In this document: in pieces, positions 8,089-15,388 of the stretch
How positions within the stretch are numbered: the first letter of the stretch is position 1
How the letters are laid out: every line of letters starts with the position of its first letter
Source of the DNA: Phycisphaerae bacterium
GTDB taxonomy: Bacteria > Chloroflexota > Anaerolineae > 4572-78 > J111
Direction of reading: 5' to 3'
Length of the DNA stretch: 34,687 nucleotides
Assembly: GCA_028285035.1 (NCBI GenBank)
Contig: JANQQF010000012.1
Coordinates: forward strand, 1-34,687
Notes under the pieces: model-generated
Told to the model about the DNA's origin: nothing
Databases searched by the model: none
Seen by the model: the letters and a program-made list of their open reading frames with translations, nothing else
Program-made: the position numbers and the translations under genes

Positions 8089-8766
8089 ATGTTACCGTCA
8101 ACGTTGATTACCGCTTCACAACAGCGCCGTAGTAAAAGTTCATCTCAAAGTGAAGCCGCTTATCGTATTCTAAAAGAAAAAATTGTTACGCTAGAATTGC
8201 CGCCAGCCAGCTTATTAAATGAGTCTGAGTTGATGGCTGAGCTTGGCCTGGGCCGAACTCCTATCCGTGAGGCGCTCCAACGGCTAGCCTTCGAAAATTT
8301 GATCGTAATTTTACCCCGCCGGGGCACCATTGTCGCTGATCTCAATATGAGTGATCTCCAGAAGATTTTTGAATTACGTTTGGTTCTGGAGACATCTATG
8401 GCTCGACTGGCTGCTGAGCGGGCGACACCAGATCAGATCGTTGAAATGGAAAAGCATTTTGAAGGTGCTGATACTGTGGTTAAGTCAGGCGATTACAGGC
8501 AACTCATTCAACTAGACATTGCGGCCCATCGATTGTTGGCCAGGGCCGCACACAATGAATTTTTGGCCGAAACACTAGATCAATTATATACCCATGTCCT
8601 CCGTTTATGGCATGTCTCTTTGCACAAAGTTGATCGTTTAGGAGAGTCCCTTAACGAGCATCTTGAGATTATTGAGGCTTTAAAGTCCCGTGATGCTGAT
8701 CGGGCTGAGGAGATTATGCGATCGCATGTTGTCGGATTCCAGGATGAATTCGTCTCAATGCTGTAA
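8089..8766 (+). CDS. GntR-family regulator, FadR/FCD subfamily
   Basis: This is a protein of about 225 residues. Residues about 18-82 form the GntR winged helix-turn-helix (YRILKEKIVTLELPPASLL, LGRTPIREALQRL, ILPRRGTIVADL). The remainder is an all-helical FCD ligand-binding domain (FELRLVLETSMARLAA, DIAAHRLLARAAHN, EHLEIIEALKSRDADRAE) with Asp and His residues that usually hold a metal and carboxylate ligand. Such regulators typically respond to organic acids or amino acid derivatives and repress adjacent catabolic genes. ATG at 8089 is preferred, 11 bases after AAAAGGG; TTG at 8083 is also in frame. It precedes the MttB-family gene by 48 bases on the same strand, so it is likely the regulator of the demethylation island. 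Confidence 0.9.
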   Translation: MLPSTLITASQQRRSKSSSQSEAAYRILKEKIVTLELPPASLLNESELMAELGLGRTPIREALQRLAFENLIVILPRRGTIVADLNMSDLQKIFELRLVLETSMARLAAERATPDQIVEMEKHFEGADTVVKSGDYRQLIQLDIAAHRLLARAAHNEFLAETLDQLYTHVLRLWHVSLHKVDRLGESLNEHLEIIEALKSRDADRAEEIMRSHVVGFQDEFVSML

Positions 8767-8814
8767 TAGATCTGTCCTAATTTTTTATATTTATGATCTG
8801 ATGGAGAAAAACCG

Positions 8815-10371
8815 ATGAGTACACGAGAGCGTCGTGGTCGCCGCCGCGAACGTCGCGGAGGACGAGAAGCAGCTACCCAGGCTGCCAAGGCCGTTCAGCC
8901 CCTAGTCAACAACTTCCCGGTTACTGAAGTGATGACCGAAGCTGGTGCTGAGAAAATTCATCAAGCTTCCATGCGTTTGTTAAAAGACACAGGTATCTTG
9001 ATCATCGATTACCCCGAAGCCGTCGAAACCTTTCGCCAAAACGGGGCCAAGGTTGATGGGGATATGGTTTGGATCGATGAAGATACCCTAATGCATTTTG
9101 TTAAACAAGTGCCTTCAACCTTTACCCAAATTGCTCGAAATTCAGCCAATAATTTGACCATTGGCGGCGATAATATCGTCTTTGCACCCGTGTATGGCCC
9201 TCCTTTTGTGGCAGATTTAGATCGTGGGCGACGTGAAGGCACCTTGGAAGATTTCCAAAATTTTGTTCGCCTCATATATATGATCCCTGAGTTGCATTCA
9301 TCTGGGGGGACCGTCGTTGAACCAAACGATATTCACGTGAATGAGCGTCATTTGGACATGGTGTTGTCCCACATTCTCTACAGCGACAAAGCTTATATGG
9401 GCAGTGTTACCTCAGCAGATAACGCTCGTGACACGGTCACGATGTCTGAGATTTTATATGGGGCAGATACCATTCGCCAAAATCCGGCCACGGTCTCCTT
9501 GATTAATGTCTCCAGTCCGCTTCGCTATGATGATCGAATGTTAGGGGCTTTACAGGTGTACGCTGAGGCGCGTCAAGCGACCATGATTTCGTCCTTTATT
9601 GTGGTTGGGGCGATGTCGCCAAGTACCCTGGCGGCTACGCTGGCGCAACAAAATGCGGAGGTATTGTTTGGCATTTGCTACGCTCAGATGCTGAACGCTG
9701 GCGCACCGACAATTTATGGCCAATTTTTGGCTAACATCGATATGAAGAGTGGCGCCCCCTGTTTTGGTACCCCGGAGAATGCCCTGGCCTTGTACGGTGG
9801 GGCGCAGATGGCTCGTTATTACAACCTGCCCTTCCGCTCTGGTGGTAATTACACCGCCTCCCGCATTCCCGACGCCCAATCCGGCTATGAGTCAGCCAGC
9901 ACCATCTGGCCGACTGTTCAAGCCCACACCAATTTTGTCTTGCACTCAGCCGGTTGGCTGGAAGGTGGTTTGGTCAGTGGCTATGAAAAGCTAATCCTCG
10001 ACTCCGAAATGTTGGGGATGATGGGCAAGTTCGTTAAAGGTATCGGGATGACAGATGAAGACTTTGCTTGGGATGCCTTTGATGAAGTTGGGCCAGGCAA
10101 CCACTTCCTTGGTGCGGCCCACACCATGCGGCATTATGATACAGCGTTCTACCAGCACAAAGTGTTCAATATGGACAACTATGAAAAGTGGGTCGAAGAA
10201 GGTAGCGAGGATACCTACAAAAAAGCCAATACAGTGTGGAAACGGCTGTTGAAGGAGTATGAAGCACCTGCCTTGGATGAAGCGGTTGCTGACGAGCTTA
10301 AGGCGTTTGTTGAATATCGTCGTGCTGAAATTCAGGCTGGACAACCACGGACTGAGTGGAAGGGTAATTAG
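8815..10371 (+). CDS. MttB-family (non-pyrrolysine) trimethylamine/quaternary-amine methyltransferase
   Basis: This 518-residue protein belongs to the trimethylamine methyltransferase (MttB) superfamily. It opens with an Arg-rich leader (residues 4-18), common in bacterial members, followed by a TIM-barrel core including TGILIIDYPEAVETFRQNGAKVDGD, APVYGPPFVADLDRGRREGT, INVSSPLRYDDRML and SGGNYTASRIPDAQSGYES. The reading frame is continuous with no internal TAG, so unlike archaeal MttB it does not rely on pyrrolysine. It therefore belongs with the broad group that includes the glycine betaine methyltransferase MtgB. Family members move a methyl group from an N-methylated amine to a corrinoid protein. 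No corrinoid-binding protein or Co-methyl:tetrahydrofolate methyltransferase is encoded nearby, but a GcvT-like gene follows. The substrate is inferred to be glycine betaine or a related compound. Confidence 0.88.
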   Translation: MSTRERRGRRRERRGGREAATQAAKAVQPLVNNFPVTEVMTEAGAEKIHQASMRLLKDTGILIIDYPEAVETFRQNGAKVDGDMVWIDEDTLMHFVKQVPSTFTQIARNSANNLTIGGDNIVFAPVYGPPFVADLDRGRREGTLEDFQNFVRLIYMIPELHSSGGTVVEPNDIHVNERHLDMVLSHILYSDKAYMGSVTSADNARDTVTMSEILYGADTIRQNPATVSLINVSSPLRYDDRMLGALQVYAEARQATMISSFIVVGAMSPSTLAATLAQQNAEVLFGICYAQMLNAGAPTIYGQFLANIDMKSGAPCFGTPENALALYGGAQMARYYNLPFRSGGNYTASRIPDAQSGYESASTIWPTVQAHTNFVLHSAGWLEGGLVSGYEKLILDSEMLGMMGKFVKGIGMTDEDFAWDAFDEVGPGNHFLGAAHTMRHYDTAFYQHKVFNMDNYEKWVEEGSEDTYKKANTVWKRLLKEYEAPALDEAVADELKAFVEYRRAEIQAGQPRTEWKGN

Positions 10372-10388
10372 TGAGTGGCTTTACTAAA

Positions 10389-10446
10389 GTAAATAGTAAC
10401 TGTCGCTTCGCTTATACAATTACTATTTACGAATTACCATTTACTC
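10389..10446. repeat. Palindromic repeat, AGTAAATAGTAA family (copy 1)
   Basis: GTAAATAGTAA at 10389-10399 and TTACTATTTAC at 10420-10430 are an exact 11-base inverted repeat, followed by a second right-arm unit AATTACCATTTACT. The element starts 17 bases after the mttB-like stop codon and ends just where an otherwise open small reading frame begins. Related copies lie at 18971-19042, 21189-21263 and, weakly, 28374-28428. Confidence 0.75.
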
Positions 10447-10515
10447 CTTCGCAAATGCGGAATTGGGAGATATTATGCTTTTGAGGAGCTTCAGGCTAAC
10501 CCTGATGTACTGATT

Positions 10516-10746
10516 ATGGCAATTCGTTCGCAACCAGAAATGGTTGATATGCAAGGCTTTCGGCGTCGATCTTGGGAATTTGATTGGGAATCTCAAACCT
10601 ATCTGCTGCATCAAACCGAAGGCCCCTTGCTCGTCTTAAAAAAGATGCCAGATGCCTCTTGGCAGCCCCTTGAGGCAGAGGTTACCCAAGCCATTATCGC
10701 CGCATTTAAGGCTGAACATCAGGCCTCAATGGGTGACTTTGAGTAA
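10516..10746 (+). CDS. Small protein of unknown function, probably 5'-truncated
   Basis: From the first ATG this encodes 76 residues that I do not recognise: MAIRSQPEMVDMQGFRRRSW followed by an acidic/aromatic stretch and a C-terminal helix ending KAEHQASMGDFE. It has no signal peptide or membrane segment. The ATG has no ribosome-binding site. The same frame is open further upstream and reads like protein (GRYYAFEELQANPDVLIM, about 10465-10518), but it lacks a standard start codon before it runs into the palindromic repeat at 10389-10446. The simplest explanation is that the repeat replaced the original start. It lies between the MttB-like and GcvT-like genes, so the intact ancestor may have been part of the same pathway. 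Whether it is still translated is uncertain. Confidence 0.5.
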   Translation: MAIRSQPEMVDMQGFRRRSWEFDWESQTYLLHQTEGPLLVLKKMPDASWQPLEAEVTQAIIAAFKAEHQASMGDFE

Positions 10747-10756
10747 AAGTTGAAGA

Positions 10757-10838
10757 GTAGCAAGGTAGCAGGGTAACAAGGTGACAAAGTCGCAAGGTTG
10801 GTACCCTGCTACTCTGCGACATTGCTACCTTGAAACTT
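10757..10838. repeat. Tandem-octamer palindromic repeat (GGTAGCAA family)
   Basis: Bases 10757-10796 are five near-tandem 8-base units with consensus GGTAGCAA. The right side (10802-10830) is an inverted set of the same units: GTAGCAGGGTA at 10765-10775 pairs exactly with TACCCTGCTAC at 10802-10812, and ATTGCTACCTTG follows. The element lies wholly in the spacer between the small ORF and the GcvT-like gene, 11 bases after the stop codon. Confidence 0.75.
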
Positions 10839-10903
10839 GTTTTCAATACAAAATTCTTGACGGCTAAAATGCCGTTTGCAATATAAGGATTATTTTTACA
10901 AAC

Positions 10904-12259
10904 ATGACAGAACGCAGAAGCCCATTTTACGATTTTCATTTACGCTCCGCCCGCCAATTGGTGAAGGGCGGGGGCGAATATATGTACCCCCTCTCCTACA
11001 CCTCGCCGGTAGAGGAGCATTTTAACGTTCGGACCAATATGGGCCTACAAGATTTAAGCTCGATGGGTGAGATTGATGTCAAAGGGCCAGGTGCTGAACG
11101 CTTATTGAACTATTTGGCCGTGAATGAGCTAAGAGATTTAGAGCCGGGACAAGTTCGTTACACCACCATGTGTAATGAAGATGGTGGTGTGGTCGATGAT
11201 GTTACGGTTTATAAATTTCACGATGAGCATTTTATGGTGGTGGCCAGCTCTACGCCGCGCAAGAAAACAATGCAGTGGATTTCAGAAAATGCCCGTGGCA
11301 CCAGCACCTATGTGACGGACATGACCGCTGCGATTGCTTTGCCTGTGGTACAAGGCCCCCGTTCACGCGCCTTTCTCAAAACGGTTATCGAAGAAGGCGA
11401 GTTGGACACCCTCAAATTCTTCCGTTTTATTCCGACCCGTATCAATGGAGTCGAGTTGATTTTGTCCCGCTCGGGTTATACCGGCGAGTTGGGCTTTGAA
11501 CTCTACACCCCAGCGGAAGAATCTTTAGGCTTGTGGGATTACTTGCTCCAGACAGGTGCCCAGCATGGTCTTCAACCCTATGGCGCGAGCGCGATGCAGA
11601 GCTTGCGACTTGAGAAGGGGCTGGTTTTGTATGGCAATGACGTGAATGAGAATTATACGCCATTCCACGTGGGTCTTGATCGCTGGATTCGATTTGATAA
11701 ACGAGAATTTATGGGGCGTGAGGCGCTACTTCGGGTTCAAGCCCAAGGTTTGCAGGAGCGTTGGGTCGGCTTGGTCTTGGATAGCCCGTTGGCCGCCTCG
11801 GCGATGAATCGGGTGTACAACGTTACCGACGTGGCCTCATTCCGCGAAAAAATGTTCAGCGGTAGTGAGGCAGATGCCTACAAAGAGACCGTTCAGAGCG
11901 GGCAGGAAGTAGGGCATATCACCTTCAGTGCCCGAGGCCATTCGGTTGGCAAAACATTAGCCGTGGCCTATGTGCGGGTTGAGTATTCGTGGCCAGGAGC
12001 CAACTTGGTGGTTGACATCAATGGCCGTTTGGTCACTGCGAAGGTGGCTTCTCTGCCGTTCTTTGACCCTTCCGGGTCTCGGATGCGGGCCAAGGCCAAG
12101 GATGATGAACTGTTGGCCAAATCTTCTGCATTGCCTAAAGAGCCGGTGATTCCGGCTGGTGCACCGCCGCGTGATCCCGCCGAGGATGCGCCCCCAGCTG
12201 ATGGCTCCGACAAGCCAGCCTCATCGCGCCGGAAAAAAGGCACGAAGGACGAGGAGTAG
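10904..12259 (+). CDS. GcvT-like tetrahydrofolate-dependent aminomethyltransferase family protein
   Basis: This 451-residue protein has a GcvT domain (residues about 25-290; LQDLSSMGEIDVKGPGAERL, GYTGELGFELYTP, LRLEKGLVLYGNDV) and a GcvT C-terminal barrel (about 300-395) ending in the family-typical LPFFDPSGSRMR. GcvT relatives (glycine cleavage T protein, DmdA, the C-terminus of dimethylglycine dehydrogenase) transfer a C1 unit to tetrahydrofolate in the cytoplasm. The last about 50 residues are a charged, Pro/Ala-rich tail ending RRKKGTKDEE that looks disordered and is not part of the fold. It lies downstream of the MttB-like gene and 3 bases upstream of a sarcosine-oxidase gene whose ribosome site lies inside its last codons. 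It could be the C1 acceptor partner of either one; this is inference. Confidence 0.88.
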   Translation: MTERRSPFYDFHLRSARQLVKGGGEYMYPLSYTSPVEEHFNVRTNMGLQDLSSMGEIDVKGPGAERLLNYLAVNELRDLEPGQVRYTTMCNEDGGVVDDVTVYKFHDEHFMVVASSTPRKKTMQWISENARGTSTYVTDMTAAIALPVVQGPRSRAFLKTVIEEGELDTLKFFRFIPTRINGVELILSRSGYTGELGFELYTPAEESLGLWDYLLQTGAQHGLQPYGASAMQSLRLEKGLVLYGNDVNENYTPFHVGLDRWIRFDKREFMGREALLRVQAQGLQERWVGLVLDSPLAASAMNRVYNVTDVASFREKMFSGSEADAYKETVQSGQEVGHITFSARGHSVGKTLAVAYVRVEYSWPGANLVVDINGRLVTAKVASLPFFDPSGSRMRAKAKDDELLAKSSALPKEPVIPAGAPPRDPAEDAPPADGSDKPASSRRKKGTKDEE

Positions 12260-12262
12260 GCT

Positions 12263-13693
12263 ATGCACGTTCTTTCAAAACGGTACAACGCTATTGTGGT
12301 TGGCGTCGGTGGAATGGGCAGTGCCACCTGCTATGAACTCGCTCGCCGAGGTAAGCGCGTGCTTGGCATCGAACAATTTGATATTCCGCACGATCTCGGC
12401 TCCTCACACGGCCACAGCCGAATAATTCGGTTGGCCTATTACGAGCACCCCTCCTATGTCCTTCTCTTGCGACGCGCTTATGAATTGTGGCGTGAGGCTG
12501 AGAGCCGGGCTGGTGAGCGACTGTTGCATATCACTGGCTCAATTGATGCTGGCCCCTCTGACAGTTGGGTATTGAAAGGCTCGTGGGAGTCTTGCATTGA
12601 GCACAATTTACCCCACGAAGTTTTGACCGGAGAAGAGGTCAACACTCGATTCCCCGGCTATCGCTTGCCTCGTGAGTCGATGGCTGTCTTTCAGCCAGAA
12701 GGCGGCTTTTTGGCCCCCGAACGCTGCATCATCGCCTATACAATGATGGCCCAGGCCTTGGGTGCAGAGATTCACGGGCGTGAGCGAGTGATGGAGTGGC
12801 AACCTCTTGGGGATGGAGTTCGTGTCATCACCAATCGAGATGTGTACGAGGCTGATCGTTTAATTGTTACGGCTGGCGCGTGGGACTCAGTTCTGATTGA
12901 CCAGCTGAAAGGCTTGGCTGTACCGGAACGACAGGTGTTGGCTTGGCTGCAACCGATGCGCCCTGAGCTTTTTACAATGAATCGCTTTCCTGTTTTTAAT
13001 CTTTTGGTCGACCAGGGGCGTTACTACGGCTTTCCGACCTTTAACATTCCAGGCTTTAAGTTTGGTAAGTATCATCATTTTGAGGAAGTGGTTGATCCCG
13101 ATAATGTGGACCGCGAAGCTTATGACGAGGATGAAGATATGCTGCGGGAATTTGCGGCGCGTTATTTCCCGGATGGCTGTGGCCCAACCCTCTCTCTCAA
13201 ATCCTGTATGTTCACCAACACCCCTGATGGGCACTTTGTCATTGATACCCACCCGGTTTATCCGCAAGTGAGCTATGCCGCTGGTTTTTCTGGCCACGGC
13301 TTTAAGTTTGCCAGTGTCATTGGCGAGGTGATGGCTGATTTGGCCGAACGGGGTGAAAGTCGCTACAACATTGATCTATTTCGGCTCGAACGACTCACTG
13401 GACACGGCCCCACCTTTGGGCAACACCAACCTTCAATCCAGGCCCGATCTGCTCATCGAGAATTACAAGATCGCCGTGAATGGGGCCGCAGTCGTGAGCG
13501 ACTGACCGGTGCAGTTCGGCACGGTCATCGCTATCAACAACCCACCCAAACCCGTCGTCGCCCTTCCACACTATCCCCCCAACGTCAACAGACCGCCCGC
13601 CGTTTAAGTGATCGAACCCGTTGGCATCGAAATGACGATTATTACCCCACCCAAGCTGATGATGGGGTCGGCTCAATCAAACCATTTTGGTAA
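12263..13693 (+). CDS. Monomeric sarcosine oxidase / N-methyl amino acid oxidase family, with aberrant C-terminal tail
   Basis: The first about 378 residues are a DAO-fold flavoprotein of the MSOX/N-methyltryptophan oxidase family: AIVVGVGGMGSATCYELARR (Rossmann motif), SSHGHSRIIRLAYYEHPSYV, and LKSCMFTNTPDGHFVIDTHP, with Cys315 at the position where monomeric sarcosine oxidase binds FAD covalently. Such enzymes oxidise sarcosine with O2 to glycine, formaldehyde and H2O2. The fold should end near NIDLFRLERL. After that, about 95 residues follow that are rich in Arg, Gln and His (e.g. RREWGRSRERL, QTRRRPSTL) and read like out-of-frame translation. Another frame of the same DNA looks more protein-like but contains stops (see findings). 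GAGGAG stands 6 bases before the ATG. Confidence 0.85.
   Translation: MHVLSKRYNAIVVGVGGMGSATCYELARRGKRVLGIEQFDIPHDLGSSHGHSRIIRLAYYEHPSYVLLLRRAYELWREAESRAGERLLHITGSIDAGPSDSWVLKGSWESCIEHNLPHEVLTGEEVNTRFPGYRLPRESMAVFQPEGGFLAPERCIIAYTMMAQALGAEIHGRERVMEWQPLGDGVRVITNRDVYEADRLIVTAGAWDSVLIDQLKGLAVPERQVLAWLQPMRPELFTMNRFPVFNLLVDQGRYYGFPTFNIPGFKFGKYHHFEEVVDPDNVDREAYDEDEDMLREFAARYFPDGCGPTLSLKSCMFTNTPDGHFVIDTHPVYPQVSYAAGFSGHGFKFASVIGEVMADLAERGESRYNIDLFRLERLTGHGPTFGQHQPSIQARSAHRELQDRREWGRSRERLTGAVRHGHRYQQPTQTRRRPSTLSPQRQQTARRLSDRTRWHRNDDYYPTQADDGVGSIKPFW
13401..13691 (+). pseudogene. Possible decayed coding stretch in another frame under the oxidase tail
   Basis: In the frame beginning at 13401 the DNA reads DTAPPLGNT, then RPDLLIENYKIAVNGAAVVSD, stop TGA (13503-13505), then PVQFGTVIAINNPPKPVVAL and YPPNVNRPPAV, stop TAA (13605-13607), then VIEPVGIEMTIITPPKLMM. 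The codons mostly end in G or C, and the composition is normal for protein, in contrast to the Arg/Gln/His-rich frame that continues the oxidase. This may be a broken extra domain or a separate gene remnant. I cannot identify its family. Confidence 0.3.
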
Positions 13694-13771
13694 AAATAGT
13701 AGATATTACTTGAGTAGATTGTGGCAGACAAAGAAGTTGCTATTTTCAGATTAGAGAGATGCTTTGTATAA

Positions 13772-13822
13772 GGAGATTGGAGATTATTTTTCGTAATGAT
13801 GTAATCTCCAATCCCGAATCTC
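13772..13822. repeat. Palindromic repeat, GGAGATTGGAGATTA family
   Basis: GGAGATTGGAGATTA (13772-13786) faces TAATCTCCAATCCCGAATCTC (13802-13822), an inverted arm made of the same 7- to 8-base units. It lies in the 168-base spacer before soxB. Related units occur at 8027-8070 before the GntR gene. Confidence 0.7.
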
Positions 13823-13861
13823 AATTATTAGTAAGCCTTAATTATTAAGGGGAAGAAATTT

Positions 13862-15100
13862 ATGTCCATTAAGTTATTAAGACAAGGCCTAAACGGTCAT
13901 AAGCCCCTGCCACGCATGTGGCAAGACCGTGAGATGAAGGATCGCTATGATGTGGTCATCGTCGGGGGTGGGGTGCACGGCTTGGCCTGTGCCTATTATT
14001 TGGCAAAGCACTATAACATCACCGATGTTGCCGTGCTCGATAAGCGTTACATTGGCTCTGGGGGGAGTGGCCGGAATACAGCAATTGTGCGGTCGAACTA
14101 CCTGACTCCAGAGGGTGTCTCCTTTTACGATGAGAGCGTCAAGCTGTATGAAGATTTAGCCAACGAGCTGGATTTCAATGTGATGTTCTCCCAGCGTGGA
14201 CACTTGACATTAGCCCACACAGATGCCTCGTTGCGTACAATGCGTTGGCGAGCTGAGGTCAATCAATTGCGTGGGGTTAACAGCTCAGTAATTACACCGC
14301 AGGAGATCAAAGAACTGGTTCCCTTTATGGACATCACAGATCACCCCCGGTTTCCAGTGATGGGGGCGCTCTATCACCCACCAGGTGGAATTATGCGTCA
14401 CGACGCCGTGGTCTGGGGCTATGCCCGTGGCGCAGATGAGCGTGGCGTCCACATCCATCAGATGACTGAGGTGACGGACATCGAAGTCGAAAATAATAAG
14501 GTCGTCGCAGTTCAAACCAACAGAGGCCGCATCAAGACCGGAATGGTCGTGAATGTGACTGCCGGGTGGGCGAGCTTGATTGCTGATATGGCTGGCGTCA
14601 AGCTGCCGATTGAAACACGACCCCTGCAAGCTTGTGTCACCGAACCATTTAAGCCATTCCTTAATACCGTAGTAGTTTCCGGAACACTACATTTTTACTT
14701 GAGCCAAAGTGGCCGGGGCGAGCTAGTGATGGGGGCCTCGGTTGATCCATTCACCAACTACAACATGGACTCGACCCTTAATTTTGTGGAAGGGTTGTCG
14801 GCCCACGTGCTGGAATTATTCCCCTCCCTCAGCAAAATGAAGTTGCTGCGGCAATGGGCGGGGCTATGTGATATGACCCCCGATTACAGCCCGATTATGG
14901 GCTTCACCCCGGTCGAGGGCTTTACGGTCGATGTGGGCTGGGGAACTTACGGGTTCAAAGCCGGTCCCGTTTCTGGAAAACGAATGGCTGAACTAATCGC
15001 CACTAACGAAACCCCTGATTTGATCGCCCCATTCCGCTACAGTCGTTTCTTTGAAGGCGACCTAGTTGGTGAAAAGGGCGCGGCGTCAGTGGGTCATTAG
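13862..15100 (+). CDS. soxB: Heterotetrameric sarcosine oxidase, beta subunit
   Basis: This 412-residue protein is the DAO-fold flavin subunit of TSOX, the complex that oxidatively demethylates sarcosine to glycine and yields methylene-tetrahydrofolate or formaldehyde. The Rossmann motif is VVIVGGGVHGLACAYYLAKH, followed by GSGGSGRNTAIVRSNYL. GGIMRHDAVVWGYARGA carries His180, the counterpart of the histidine that binds FMN covalently in known beta subunits. The C-terminal DVGWGTYGFKAGPVSGKRMAELI is the usual second flavin-contact region. GGGGAAGAA precedes the ATG. It is the first gene of a soxB-soxD-soxA-soxG set, the classical gene order, separated from soxD by 18 bases that include GGAGGAG. 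Confidence 0.95.
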   Translation: MSIKLLRQGLNGHKPLPRMWQDREMKDRYDVVIVGGGVHGLACAYYLAKHYNITDVAVLDKRYIGSGGSGRNTAIVRSNYLTPEGVSFYDESVKLYEDLANELDFNVMFSQRGHLTLAHTDASLRTMRWRAEVNQLRGVNSSVITPQEIKELVPFMDITDHPRFPVMGALYHPPGGIMRHDAVVWGYARGADERGVHIHQMTEVTDIEVENNKVVAVQTNRGRIKTGMVVNVTAGWASLIADMAGVKLPIETRPLQACVTEPFKPFLNTVVVSGTLHFYLSQSGRGELVMGASVDPFTNYNMDSTLNFVEGLSAHVLELFPSLSKMKLLRQWAGLCDMTPDYSPIMGFTPVEGFTVDVGWGTYGFKAGPVSGKRMAELIATNETPDLIAPFRYSRFFEGDLVGEKGAASVGH

Positions 15101-15118
15101 AGTGGAGGAGAATAAATT

Positions 15119-15388
15119 ATGATCTTATTAACTTGCCCCAACTGCGGGGAAGCCCGAAACGTGGCCGAATTCCGCTTTGGGGGAGAATACATCAGTCGGC
15201 CAAATGATCCAGAGTCACCAGAAGCGGATGCGGCCTGGGCTGACTATCTATACTTGAAAGAGAACAAGCTTGGGGTGCAAAAAGAGTGGTGGTATCACCG
15301 CGCAGGGTGTGGTACTTGGTTTTTGGCCGAGCGACACACCAAGACCCAAGTGGTTGAACGAACCTATTTGTGGGAGGCCAGCGCATGA
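15119..15388 (+). CDS. soxD: Heterotetrameric sarcosine oxidase, delta subunit
   Basis: This is an 89-residue zinc protein of the SoxD family. Cys6 and Cys9 (TCPNCGEARN) with His60 and Cys64 (WWYHRAGCGTWF) are the expected zinc ligands. The rest of the chain matches the short SoxD fold, with a FRFGGEY strand and the closing TxVVERTYLW stretch. The subunit is structural, holding the alpha and beta subunits together in the cytoplasmic TSOX complex. A strong GGAGGAG precedes the start. Its TGA overlaps the soxA ATG by 4 bases (ATGA), so the two subunits are translationally coupled. Confidence 0.95.
   Translation: MILLTCPNCGEARNVAEFRFGGEYISRPNDPESPEADAAWADYLYLKENKLGVQKEWWYHRAGCGTWFLAERHTKTQVVERTYLWEASA

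Noticed and set aside
8815..10371. Pyrrolysine-containing MttB
   Set aside because: The frame is continuous from ATG to TAG at 10369-10371 with no internal amber codon, and the length is already that of the full family.
13503..13505. Selenocysteine or recoded TGA in the alternative frame
   Set aside because: A second stop (TAA at 13605) lies in the same frame and no SECIS-like stem was evident, so decay is simpler than recoding.
13395..13676. Minus-strand ORF under the sarcosine oxidase tail
   Set aside because: Composition is dominated by Asp, Gly, His and Arg, as expected for the antisense shadow of the plus-strand sequence; there is no ribosome site or recognisable motif.
15370..15384. 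Longer soxA beginning at GTG 15370
   Set aside because: It would start before the GGGAGG ribosome site and deeper inside soxD; the ATG at 15385 has ideal spacing and the classical 4-base overlap.
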